Source of the DNA: Bolinopsis microptera
Taxonomy: Eukaryota > Ctenophora > Tentaculata > Lobata > Bolinopsidae
NCBI RefSeq assembly: GCF_026151205.1
Contig: NC_087074.1
Coordinates: 19,833,240 to 19,897,239 of the forward strand
DNA: 64,000 nucleotides
Direction: 5' to 3'
Of this stretch, positions 33,419 to 44,700 are shown piece by piece. Both the position numbers and the translations under genes were made by a program. Within the stretch, counting starts at the first letter, position 1; every line of letters begins with the position of its first letter. The notes beneath the pieces were generated by a model, which had not been told where the DNA came from, ran no database searches, and saw only the letters and a program-made list of their open reading frames with translations.

Positions 33419-36400
33419 ATGGATTTACCTGATATAGGAGTTGATGCTTTACCAGATGATGGTGAAAAACCAGGCTATCTACACCAACTCAGGTCTAACC
33501 AGTTCTTTGCTGCTGGTTTTGGCTTGGGTGCTCTAGGAGCAGCTACTACAGCTTTAAAGAAACTCAGTGTTGTTGGAATGGGCATCGCCAGACGAAAGTA
33601 GGTAACTCAAATTCGATATTTTATAATTACTTGTTTATATCAGCAATAACAATAATGCAGAGCATTATTGGCTAATATAATCAATGGAATTCATTTCATC
33701 AAAATTTCAGGCTTTTTGTGTCAGTTGAACTAAACTCAAGAGACCCATCTTATGAGTGGTTCCTCAACTGGATGGCACGCAATGTAAATCACACTCAACA
33801 TCTGAGTGTTTCGACTGACTTGATAAAACACGATAATGGAACAGTTACCACTAGTTTTGGGTTCTTGCCAAGTACAGGTATTTGCAGCTTATTGTTGTTT
33901 TTTTTATTCCACGTAACTGGAAAGCCATAACTAAAATAACGTTTTCAATATCAACTTTCAAATTATCGTTTACGTGAACCTTCTATTCAGGGAGACATTA
34001 TTTTCGATATAAACGAACTTTCATGTCATGTGAACGAGTAAGAGAGACTAACACACTTGCTAGATCGGGCCAGTTGTGGGAGAGTGTGGTTATAACTATG
34101 TTGGGGTACAACCGACACAAATTACTGGGTAATCATACTTCTCAAGAACCAATCTGAACTATTGTTGTTTTCTTAGGGGGGGGGGGGGGGGGGGGCAATG
34201 GGTATTTTTTGTGAAACTTGATTTCGAGATAGCAGTTGACCAACAAACTAGGACCAGTGACCGAACTTTTGAGGGGGTCTCAGACCCGAACCGCCAAACG
34301 GTGCCCGCGGGGCAGCCACGCCCATATTTGGTCTAATATAGGTCCAATTCAGCCAAATACCCTGAACATGCCCAAAACCCAGGTATAAGGTGCTCTTCTT
34401 GTAGCTAGTGGTCTCCTAAACTCGTAAATGAAATTTCATCAAGATTGGACAAAAAATGACTGAGTTATGAGCCAAAAACCATATGCCCATATTTGGGCAT
34501 ACGCATCAAATTTGGTAGATTTCGTCCCATAAATTGGTCAAATATCAATATTTTTGAATGAGACTTACTTTATATGAAAGGTAATATAAGCCTAAACTAC
34601 ATATTCTCTCTAAGTTATTGTCTTATATCTGTTTAAATGTGGATGCTAAGGCGAAAATACCCCAAAAAATGAACAAAATTGCTGGTATCTTCGTTCGCGA
34701 TATTCGCGGAATTAATTTCATTAATTTGAAAATAACTCAATCAGTTTTCAAAATTTTTGCATGAAATTTTCGGAATCGACTCTAAATCGTATTTCCACCT
34801 TATTGTAGGAAGCCGATTTTTGATTTAGGCCAAAATATGGGCATATGGTTTTTGGCTCATAACTCAGTCATTTTTTGTCCAATCTTGATGAAATTTCATT
34901 TACGAGTTCAGGAGACCACTAGCTACAAGTAGAGCACATTCAACCTGGATTTTGGGCATGTTCAGGGTATTTGGCTAATTTGGGCCAAATATGGGCGTGG
35001 CTCCCCTGCGGGCACCGTCTGGCGGTTCGGGTCCCGGACCCCCTCAAAAGTTCGGTCACTGGTCCTAGTTTGTTGGTCAACTGCTATCTCGAAATCAAGT
35101 TTCACAGAAAAATACCCATTGGCCCCCCCCCCCACCCCCGCCCCCGCCCCCCTTAATTCTGATATTCTGCTATACACTAATTCAATGTCAGTTACTAATC
35201 TTAACAATCAACATGTATATTCAATGTGTAATGTGTATTTAGGTTATCTCTGAATTAGTAATAGGACCACACTTCTATAATACATGATAGATGATTCATC
35301 CCAATTTGAACCGTCCAGAGTTGATGGAAGAAGCAAAATTTGAAGCAGTTCAAAAGATAGAAGGAAGAACAATCGTATATTCTGCGATGGGTAAGAATTA
35401 AGATTTTCATTCCATTTATAATATTTCTGTTATAAATATATAATACAGACCATAAATATTACTTTCCACACGTTTTGGTGCTTTATTTTACACTGAATTG
35501 ATTAATGTAAGTTATTGGTAATTCATTGTGTCAGGCCACGAATGGAGACAGTTTGGTAATCCCCTTCGACAGCGTCCAGTTAGCAGCATATACCTACCAT
35601 CTCAAGTCAGCAGCAGAGTCCTTAATGACATTCAGGAATTTCTGTCATCACAGGAGTGGTGGGTAAGCATCAGCTTTCATACTTATAACTGAATTCTTGT
35701 TAGTTGTTGATTGAATCATTGATTTTGAAATTTAATAACCCCCTTTGTTAAATAAATTGTCATTATTTTACCAAATATTACTACCAGGTATGTAGACCAC
35801 GGAGTTCCCTACCGACGAGGATACCTGTTTTATGGTGAACCAGGATCTGGTAAAACCAGTTTCATCCACTCTCTGGCAGGTACACTGAGTCTATTGTAAC
35901 TAATCTCCTTATATGGGCATCACGTGTAAAAGTGTATTGTAACTAATCTCCTTATATGGGCATCACGAGGATACCTGTTTTATGGTGAACCAGGATCTGG
36001 TAAAACCAGTTTCATCCACTCTTTGGCAGGTACACCGGGGGGGGGGTGCAGGTACTTTTTTGATGGAACATAACCCTAAAAGTACCCTAGGGGTGGGTGG
36101 GTGTTTTATGAAATTTTCGAAAAGTATCATGGTACTTTTTTTGTCCCAAAAAAAAGAAGGGGTACACCAAAACATGATTATAAAAGTACATGGTACTTTT
36201 TCATTACCAAAATGTTAGAATTGGGGTTTTCACCACTCTCTGGCAGGTACACTGAGATTCTTTTTGAGCCCCATCTTCACCTGCCTTCACTCTCCCAAAA
36301 AAGCTGCTCGAATTATGAGAACTAATTAATACTTTCAACACTACTATGTAAGATATAATTTGAGACTCTCATGATGTATCAAGCCTCATATTGTGGGTTT

Positions 36401-38312
36401 CCCTTCGTATCCAAATAAAACATATAAGAACTAATTATATAATGTTGTAAACGCAGGAGCGATCGGTTACAATATCTGTGTAGTGAATCTGTCGGAGAAG
36501 ACGTGGACAGATGATAGATTACAGTACTTGTTTGCGAACTGTCCTGATCGCAGGTCTGCCATTCTAACGTCAAATATAAATGCTATGCTTTTAACATTAT
36601 AACGTCAAATATAAATGCTATGCTTTTAATCTTAATTCTTCTCCAGAGGACTCAGAAAATAATGAGCATGGTCCATTTTTGAATTTTAATCTAGTACTAT
36701 CTCCCCAGTATATTGCTTCTAGAAGATGTGGACGCAGCGTTTATAGACAGACAAGCGGAGATACCACGTGGTTACACACGTGCTGATGCTCATCTGTTGT
36801 TATCATACAGTGGCCTGCTTAACGCCCTGGACGGGGTGATGAGCAGTGATGCACAGCTAGTCTTTATGACCACTAATCACAAACAGCTCCTCGACCCAGC
36901 TCTCATTCGACCGGGCAGGGTGGACGTGCAGGTACATTTATCAAAACACATTTACCGGGCAGGGTGGACGTGCAGGTACATTTCTCAAAACACATTTACC
37001 GTGCGATATGAGTTTTAAAATTCTCGAATTTAAGGTATTGTAATTGGGGTTATATCGTTGAAAGTTCTTATTTTATCAATCCTCCGCATAACTAATGAAA
37101 TTTGCCCGGCAGGAATATTTCGGAAATGCTGTTTCAGAACAGGTTATATCAATGTTGAAACACTTCTTCCCCGACGTCACCGAGGAAGCATGCTCGATAT
37201 TCTCCAGTCTCGTTCCTGACAATTCTATGAGTATGGCAGAACTACAGGGCATGTTTTTATTGCACAAGGATGACCTAGATTCTCTCATTAATGCTGTTAA
37301 GGAGTTAAACTTAAATAACATCGACCCAGCTCTCATTCAACCGGGCCAGGTACGTTCCTGAAGATCTAAATAAATAATAAATAAATAATGGTCTATCTTT
37401 TTTTGGGTAGTTTTGAGAAAATGGCAGTCAAATTTTGTTACTATAAGTAGCTTTTGAGTCTATGATCTTGTTTATAGCATATTGAAACATGCTTAATATG
37501 AACATTTGTGTTTGTGCGCATCATGTCCACTTACTTTACCAAAATGTAAGTCATTGCAGTGCTCACAGTGATGTACTTTCCTACATAGACCATTATTGCA
37601 CAAGATGATAACTGACTTAGACCAAAAATCAACTGTAATATAGACCATTGTTGCACCAGCTTTTTATTTACTTACATCACTAAATGATGACATAGACTAT
37701 TTTTGCACCTTGTATCGATTGATTTCTGAACAACAAAATTATGAAATAGACCATTCTTGAACCCAATAATGTCAAATTGGCCAAATAATTGGGATCTACC
37801 GTGATTTTAAAAGGCCGATTTTGTCTAAGAGGCGTTGGACTATTCTTCCAAGCTGGAATTTTAAGATTTTTTCCATGCACTATCATGGATCACTGTGATA
37901 TATACCTCATGAGATAGCCCATTTTTCACTGAGTTCAAAAATGTAAAAATTTCAAAAACGGTCTATCTCCTGTTAGACCAGTATTGCAGCTGGTCTCACA
38001 AATGCACAAAGTAATTTTTGTTTTGTTATAGTAACCTATAATTTCATCAATCTTCAACATGAATTAACAAAATTCCTTCATCAGGAGTATTTCGGGAATG
38101 CCGTTTCAGAACATGTTATATCAATGTTGAAACACTTCTTCCCTGACGTCACCGAGGAAGCATGCTCGATATTCTCCAGTCTGGTTCCTGACAATTCTAT
38201 TAGTATGGCGGAACTACAGGGCATGTTTTTATTGCACAAGGATGACCTAGATTCTCTTGTTAATGCTGTTAATGACTTGAACCTAAATCAAATTAATGAT
38301 TCTGATAGTTGA
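33419..38312 (+). CDS. BCS1L: Mitochondrial chaperone BCS1 (AAA ATPase for complex III assembly)
   Basis: BCS1 moves the folded Rieske Fe-S protein across the inner mitochondrial membrane into complex III. Exons: 33419-33597, 33711-33877, 33991-34128, 35319-35390, 35535-35658, 35788-35879, 36457-36553, 36709-36931, optional 37113-37349, and 38085-38312. Without the optional exon this gives 439 residues (human about 419). Visible features: an N-terminal segment with a Gly/Ala-rich hydrophobic helix ([16 protein letters not shown]), the BCS1 N domain ([19 protein letters not shown]), Walker A GEPGSGKT at residues 243-250, Walker B ILLLED at 291-296, [10 protein letters not shown], and [20 protein letters not shown]. 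Reading phase agrees at every junction. The donor of the fifth coding exon is GTGGGT; the stronger GTAAGC four bases on would break the frame. The optional exon duplicates the last exon. Confidence 0.93.
34176..35152. mobile_element. Foldback element with G-run and C-run ends, in BCS1 intron 3
   Basis: A run of 20 G at 34176-34195 and a C-rich run at about 35122-35152 bound two inverted arms of about 300 bp, which share CTATCTCGAAATCAAGTTTC and ACTCAGTCATTTTTTGTCCA in opposite orientation. There is no open frame. Related cores (CATATGCCCATATTTGGGCA) occur at 42134-42832 and about 50365-50548. Confidence 0.85.
35935..36032 (+). repeat. Partial tandem duplication of BCS1 Walker A exon
   Basis: The stretch from GGATACCTGTTTTATGGTGA through the end of the sixth coding exon and its GT donor is repeated here with one base change. 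It has no acceptor site: the 32 bp in front (ATTGTAACTAATCTCCTTAT and onwards) repeats intron sequence from about 35934. A skipped, non-coding copy is expected. Another fragment (CACTCTCTGGCAGGTACACT) appears at about 36230. Confidence 0.88.
36912..36998 (+). repeat. Tandem repeat across the BCS1 exon 8 donor
   Basis: CCGGGCAGGGTGGACGTGCA, the donor GTACATTT and the following bases (to CACATTTACC) occur twice in a row. The duplication supplies a second possible donor about 46 bp downstream. Use of the second donor would add codons out of frame. Confidence 0.85.
37113..37349 (+). other. Duplicated BCS1 last exon turned into a cassette exon
   Basis: 79 codons, phase 0 at both ends. The first 68 residues match the terminal exon (38085-38312) with five differences ([20 protein letters not shown] against [20 protein letters not shown]). 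The last residues, DPALIQPGQ, match the end of exon 8 (DPALIRPGR), and a GTACGT donor follows. If included, the protein would have two C-terminal AAA lid segments in tandem (518 residues). If the donor is not used, translation stops after three more codons. Confidence 0.75.
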
Positions 38313-38798
38313 TAGGTGAAAATATACATAGGTGACCTAAAGAGCGAAAATTGCAGTTTTATTTTGTTTTTGAGAAATTTGATACGTTAATTTATTACTG
38401 AATACAGATTGTTATTTGATACTTTTTCTTGTTTTCCTGCTATAAACTTCATTGATCAACATATTTTAAGGAAGAAGCTTTTGGCATATCATTATAATAA
38501 TATATAATAATAATATATATAAAAATATAAGGATATCAAAGTTTTCATATTTCTCAGATAGTAACCTTAGGACTTCCAAAATTTAACTACTCAATTAAAA
38601 AACAACTGTATCACACGATTTTTCAGTCTGGTAGTGTTGAGTCTCATAAATATTTTTCCAGCTCTCTTTTTCCATGTTTTTGCCTCACAGGAGATATTGT
38701 GGTCTTTTCTATTGAATATAACTGTAATACATTGATGTAAAGTTTATTTGAATTTTGAAATTAAATAAATTACTAACCAATAACTTAATTACAATAGT

Positions 38799-41700
38799 AT
38801 GGTGGAGCAAGTTATTAACAAAGTAAGGGAACCTCCCAATCCTAAGAAGATCTACAGAGCCGCGCTAGAACTGTCCCACCAATGTGACAACGTTTTGAAA
38901 TCTACTCAGATTCTTGGTGAGCTCCTCACTTCTTACAAAACTGTTATTTCGTGATTCATTTTAATTTAAACTTGAAAATATCAGGAAAATTATATATTGT
39001 GGCCTATGTCTTTTGATGACTTGGTGTAAATTGTAAAATGACGAGAAAGGATTAACACTAACTAAGTTTTCTTCCCAGATGAAACAAATAAGTTTTCCTT
39101 CCCAGAACTGTTCTCCCCTGATAATGCTGCAATCAGAGACAAATTGCGAACATATGCTGAGCGTCTCATTATTCCGTCCTCTCAATTCTCCAGAAAAGGA
39201 GAAGATTTGATTTGGAAGAAAGTATTCTACGATGTTATAACCAGTTGTAGGGCGACTAAAGCTCATTTGGTGAGCGTCATTTCAAGATACTGTCTAGAAA
39301 ATTTTACAGATGAAAGAAGTTGGAAAATATTTACTAACCTTGCTGATCATTCATATAAACGCTTATTTATTTTTTACAATCTTCTGTAAAACCTTTCTTT
39401 CAGTCAAGTCCGGCGAAGCTACCATATAGGGCACATCTCATGTCAGCTGTTGGTTACTATCAACATCTCCTCCTCAAACTTCAGCAACAATACCATCTAA
39501 ACTTATGTGGGGTTGTTGACTTTGCTCACGACTTTTCCTCTAGCGACACGGTTTGTTTGTTTTTTTGCTCGTTCACATTAGTTGGAGTTTACCACTATTT
39601 GTTTGTGACAATTTCCCGAATCTCTTTATTCTGATAAATGTTCATGCAGTCAGCTACCACTATTCTAACAGTAATGTTTTTAGCAGGTTCCAGATGCCAT
39701 ATTAGAGGAAGGAATATCGGCAGTACACAGATGTTTGTTATACCTGGGTGACCTAGCTCGCTATCAAGCTGAAACAGAAGGGATTAATTACAAGTCTATA
39801 TCAGCTCGATTTTATCACCAGGTACCTATTGTATTAGTTGTTTTTAGTTTTTTATTGTTGTATATGACGTGTATACAACCAATGTTTGTCATCTAACACA
39901 AAATTTCGGATTGTTTCTTAATAGACTCAACGATGAGAATGTTCTAATGAAGGCAAATAGATAAATCACTTATCGAAATTTCTACGTCATTCTCATATTC
40001 TCAAATTATTTGTTATATAGTAGTGTTGACAACATCGTCTTGTTTAACTTTTAACCTGTTTTCTCTCCAGGCACTGTTAATCTGTCCGAAGGAGGGGCGG
40101 CCACATAACCAGTTAGGCACACTCGCTGGTATTAATTATGAGGGATTGGAAGCTGCATACCATTACATGAAGTGTCTCTCCAGCAAGGTGAACTGTTTTA
40201 TTTTTAAATATTTTAACAACTACCATAGTCAACTAGCATAGTCAACCATTTATCTGTTTATTTCGATCGACCAAAGTTAGTATTATAAGTTTGACCAATT
40301 GATGAAAAAACAATTTATTGATTAATTAACTAATTTAAAACAGATTAATTAACTAATTTAAAACAGATCCCGTTTCCCGGAGCTGGTGATAATCTGAAAG
40401 GAATATTCAACAAGACCGTCTCCGTATCTAAGGATGTCATGTGCAGTCCTGAATCTTACCCTCCCACACGACGATTTCTAATCTGTTTCCTTCTATTGGC
40501 TGATAAATTGTCCGGACCTGTTTCCATGTCAGAGGTTAGTAATTATTTACTACAACTATATACTAGTTACTATATACTAGTTACTACAACTAGTTACTAC
40601 AACTAGTTACTTGTGAATTTTATCCGAATCCACATTTTTGATTAGGTCTTATGATGGAAAACACACATACTTGTAATTGGATGGATATTATTATCTGTAG
40701 CAATGAATAGTAAATCCAAATCCTCAGTGAATAACAAGTTAATTGTGAGTGTGATGGTTACCTCTAGGCTCTACGTAGTTTCGTGTTCATGAAGCGGCTG
40801 ATTTGAGAGTTCCCGTCGGTCACAGCCATAAAATCACTTGAGCGTAGCGCGCATAACCTTTTTCTTGAACTAATGCCGTTAAAAAGCATTTAGTTTCCTC
40901 ACATGTTGCGGCGCGCGGACCAAACTAGGCGACCAACGAACCTGAAGCTTAAAGTTCCATATCATTTCAAAATGTTCGATCCAAATTTTTTCCATTTCAC
41001 CCTTTTGTAAAAAGGCAATAGTGAAAGGTTACGAATGGTCGTTTTTGCAGAAAGACGTGGATTTTGGAGATTGCGGTAGGTGGGTCAAATATATGTCGTG
41101 TTCCTTCCGTATGTTACCAAGCAACGAAAAATTTGCGCGCGCGAGGATTGCTTGCGGAAATGTGATGTATAGATAGCCTGTGATCTATGGATGCGCGGCG
41201 CGACTGTGTTTTAATGTATACGATGTAATTATAATGTATTAATATTATGTTATAAGCCCAATTTGTACGTGGTACGCGTAGTGTATTGATGTGTAAACAA
41301 GTTTAGTTTACCTTTGCTTACAATTTCTTGAATTACAAATGCAAGTTAACGGCAATTGAACTAAATTTCAAATGTTTCCCGTATTTAATGCATAATTTAT
41401 CAATATTATTATCATGAAGATTGAAGTGAGCTTATTGGAGGTTATACTTAAATTTATAGTAAATGTGGAATGGAAATCTATCGTCCGCCAAAACGAAACA
41501 ACGGGCGCAATTCTTGTTCTTGTATGTAATAAAACTGAATTACAGGTTGATCAACTTGTTCGTGGTTTGGGCGGAGATTTTGCCGATTGTTACACTGATA
41601 ACAGACAACCATTTCCTCCGGCACTCGTTTTGAAGGTATGCTATTGAACTTACTTCGTTTGTAAAATTTCCAATGTACACATAATAAATTCACTATTAAG

Positions 41701-44700
41701 TAATTCCAACTCCTTTTGCAGCACTGAACGTCAAAGATTTGAATAAAGTATTATATTTGTAAACAAGGTTACTTCAGATAGTGACAATGGCAATCATGTT
41801 GGCGGAGAACGCACTGGCACCCGGCGTAGACACAGTGCAACCCAAACTTATCCCAGCTCTGGTTATAGAATTGATGACGACAATACTAACGGTCACAATA
41901 CAGCAGCTAGGGGAGAAGTTATCGTCCCCCGATAACCAGTTCCAGAGTTTACAAATCAGCGGGAATGTCGAGGAGGAGAGGAGCGTTGTTATGCTTCATG
42001 TTATTTCTACTCAGTCCCTTCTTCTCCCTCTTAAAATTCTAGGTATTCAATCGATATTTCGCTATTTGTATTTGATGTGTTAAAAGCTAGAAAATTCTAT
42101 TACTGAGTGAGGAACTGTCTCGGATCAAGGGAATGGGGGGGGGGCCAACCATATTAAAGTATATTAAAGTATATCCCCGGGTCAAAATCGGAAAAAATCC
42201 TACATTTTAATATACTTTAATATACCTACAATTAGAAGATTTATATTCTTCGTTAAGATTTACATGATGAACTATATTTTTCACTCAGATTCGCAAGATA
42301 AGCCTGTTTTAGGACTAGTACATGAATTTCCATCCAGATTGGTCAAAAATTGGCTGAGCTATGAGCTTTAAAAAATATGCCCATATTTGGGCATACGCTT
42401 TTGTCCAAATTCGCTTTTGCCCAAATTCGATAAAATTTCAATATTTTTTAATGAGACTAACTCTATGTGAAAGATATAACTCAGTGTTTGTTGGATATAG
42501 TGGATACTAAGTAAAAAGACCTCCATGAACAAAATTGGGAAAATTGCACATAATATCTCGGTTCAGAATACTAGCCAAAATAACTTCATTAAAATTGAAA
42601 TAACTCCATCAGTTTTCAATATTTTTTCAAGAACTTTTTGGAATCGATTAAGGATTGCATTTCAAGCTTATTTTGGGCAACAATTTTTGATGCAGGCCTC
42701 CAAGGAGATAGGGATATATTAAAGTATATTAAAGTATATTAAAGTATATTAAAGTATATCCCCGGGTCAAAATCGGGAAAAATCCTACATTTTAATATAC
42801 TTTAATATGGTTGGCCCCCCCCCCCCCCCCCCAGGGAATGTTCTAGTGCCAAAACTCTTATCGAATTAAAACAAAAAATGTATTACGTCACAAAAAGCGT
42901 CAAGTTTCATAAATCGTAAGATTCCTGTCTGTACTAACCGGAACTATTGCAGGTGATTGGATAAAAGCTCGTCACCAGTTGATAGCACAAGATCTGACGG
43001 GTACATTCTGGGCCCAGTTCGGTGATCTGCTCAACCTGTTCCCTCACACACGTGATTTAGAGCGGATTGTAAAGGAAGGATTCAGTCAGTCACAACAGCA
43101 ACAGAAGATAGCCCTACCTGAAGACGTGGCTTTGCGGGGTCTTGCTCCGTTGTCAACTCTTCATAGTCAGCTGGAGTTCCCTCCCATGTCACCAGGTTAG
43201 CAAATAGAAGTCAGTTATTTTATTTTGAAAGTTATGATTTTTAAACTTAAACTCGAATGCCTTTATTAATTATTTCTTTAATATTTCCCTCGTCATCTTG
43301 TTTTATCATTGGAAATCCCAAAAATGGATTCCGTGAATTTTTAAAAGTCCTGGATTGACAGTATCCTAGTTCTGAAATTTACATTCATTAAACCTGCAGA
43401 TTTGAATCTACTCGACGAGTTCGCCCTGAGATTATTGTGTTTAAAATCTGTTGGTCAGTTTGCTGCTCAACTCAGACCTCGACCAGGACTTCAGTACGAT
43501 CTCAACAGTGATCTCTACTCTTCTCTCCTCGCTAAACCTCAGTTAGTTTAATTTACTGTGCTCTTTCGCCTCGCTAAACCTCAGTCAGTTTAATTTACTG
43601 TGCTCTTTCGCCTCGCTAAACCTCAGTCAGTTTAATTTACTGTGCTCTTTCGCCTCGCTAAACCTCAGCAAGGTTACGTCTGGTTATTTATAAGGATTTA
43701 TAATGATCTATATACCCAGGGTGCGGTCTATGATAACAGACCGTGAACGAACAATGAAAGCGATGGCACACAGACGTTTACAATCAGAAATAAAGGGGCT
43801 AGAGTACTCAGGTAGGAATTAAATCTCATTGTTTTGGGTTTTATTAATTTAAAAGTAACAGCAATATTTCCACAACTAATTTCTTCTATAATAGCTAGAT
43901 AACGAAATTTCCCTCTGAAATATACAGTTTCGAATTTTGAAACGTAACATGAGATTAATACTATACTAGACTTTTTATTTATATCACAGTCCTAGACACC
44001 AACCCAAAGAATTGAGATGTGTATATAATCTTTGGGGCGACCATTATTGTGTCCGTATGGTGACAGGTACTGTACAAGCCTGTTGCTCTCACAAAACTGG
44101 AATATTTTGAGTGTTTTGTAAGCCTCGTCTGGATCACAGTAGAGAGGAACTCGTGTAGTTTTACTGACGGAGTTCTGACCTACATGAACAACGTTCCAAG
44201 CATAAACGTAAGTCTGGTAGTGGTAGTTACGATATAAGGGCTTGTCACAAAATACCTCTGGCATTTTGTTCTGAAACAGCTTGACTGTGAACTTTAATTC
44301 TGTCGCGGGATTTCGATGTCGAGCGTCTGTTACAGGGGGTGGTAAGATCGTCGCCTTACCTGTGAGCACTATTTCTGAATCCTCGAATACAACCTCAGCC
44401 AGGCTCAGATATAAATTCGAGTTGTCATTTTGGATTTGGCGGTTAAAAGTATTTTGGAGTGTTGGGGACAGATTGGATAGAACGGTCAGCACGTAGTTCG
44501 AGTAGTAACCATTTAAATTCATATTCTCCGGTCCTTTTGAGAAATTAGAAATAACCTGTGAAACAAATTTTTCAACAAAGTCCATGTCAAATGATGGTTT
44601 GTTGGCAGTGAGCCAAGAAAGAAGACACTCGATAACACAGAACTGGTCTGATTTATCTGTAAATCCTGTAGAAAGCACAGACATTCCATCTGCCTCTAGG

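Noticed and set aside
35659-35787. GTAAGC as donor of the fifth BCS1 coding exon
   Set aside because: Stronger consensus, but it puts the following Tyr-Val-Asp-His-Gly codons out of frame; GTGGGT four bases earlier keeps the phase.
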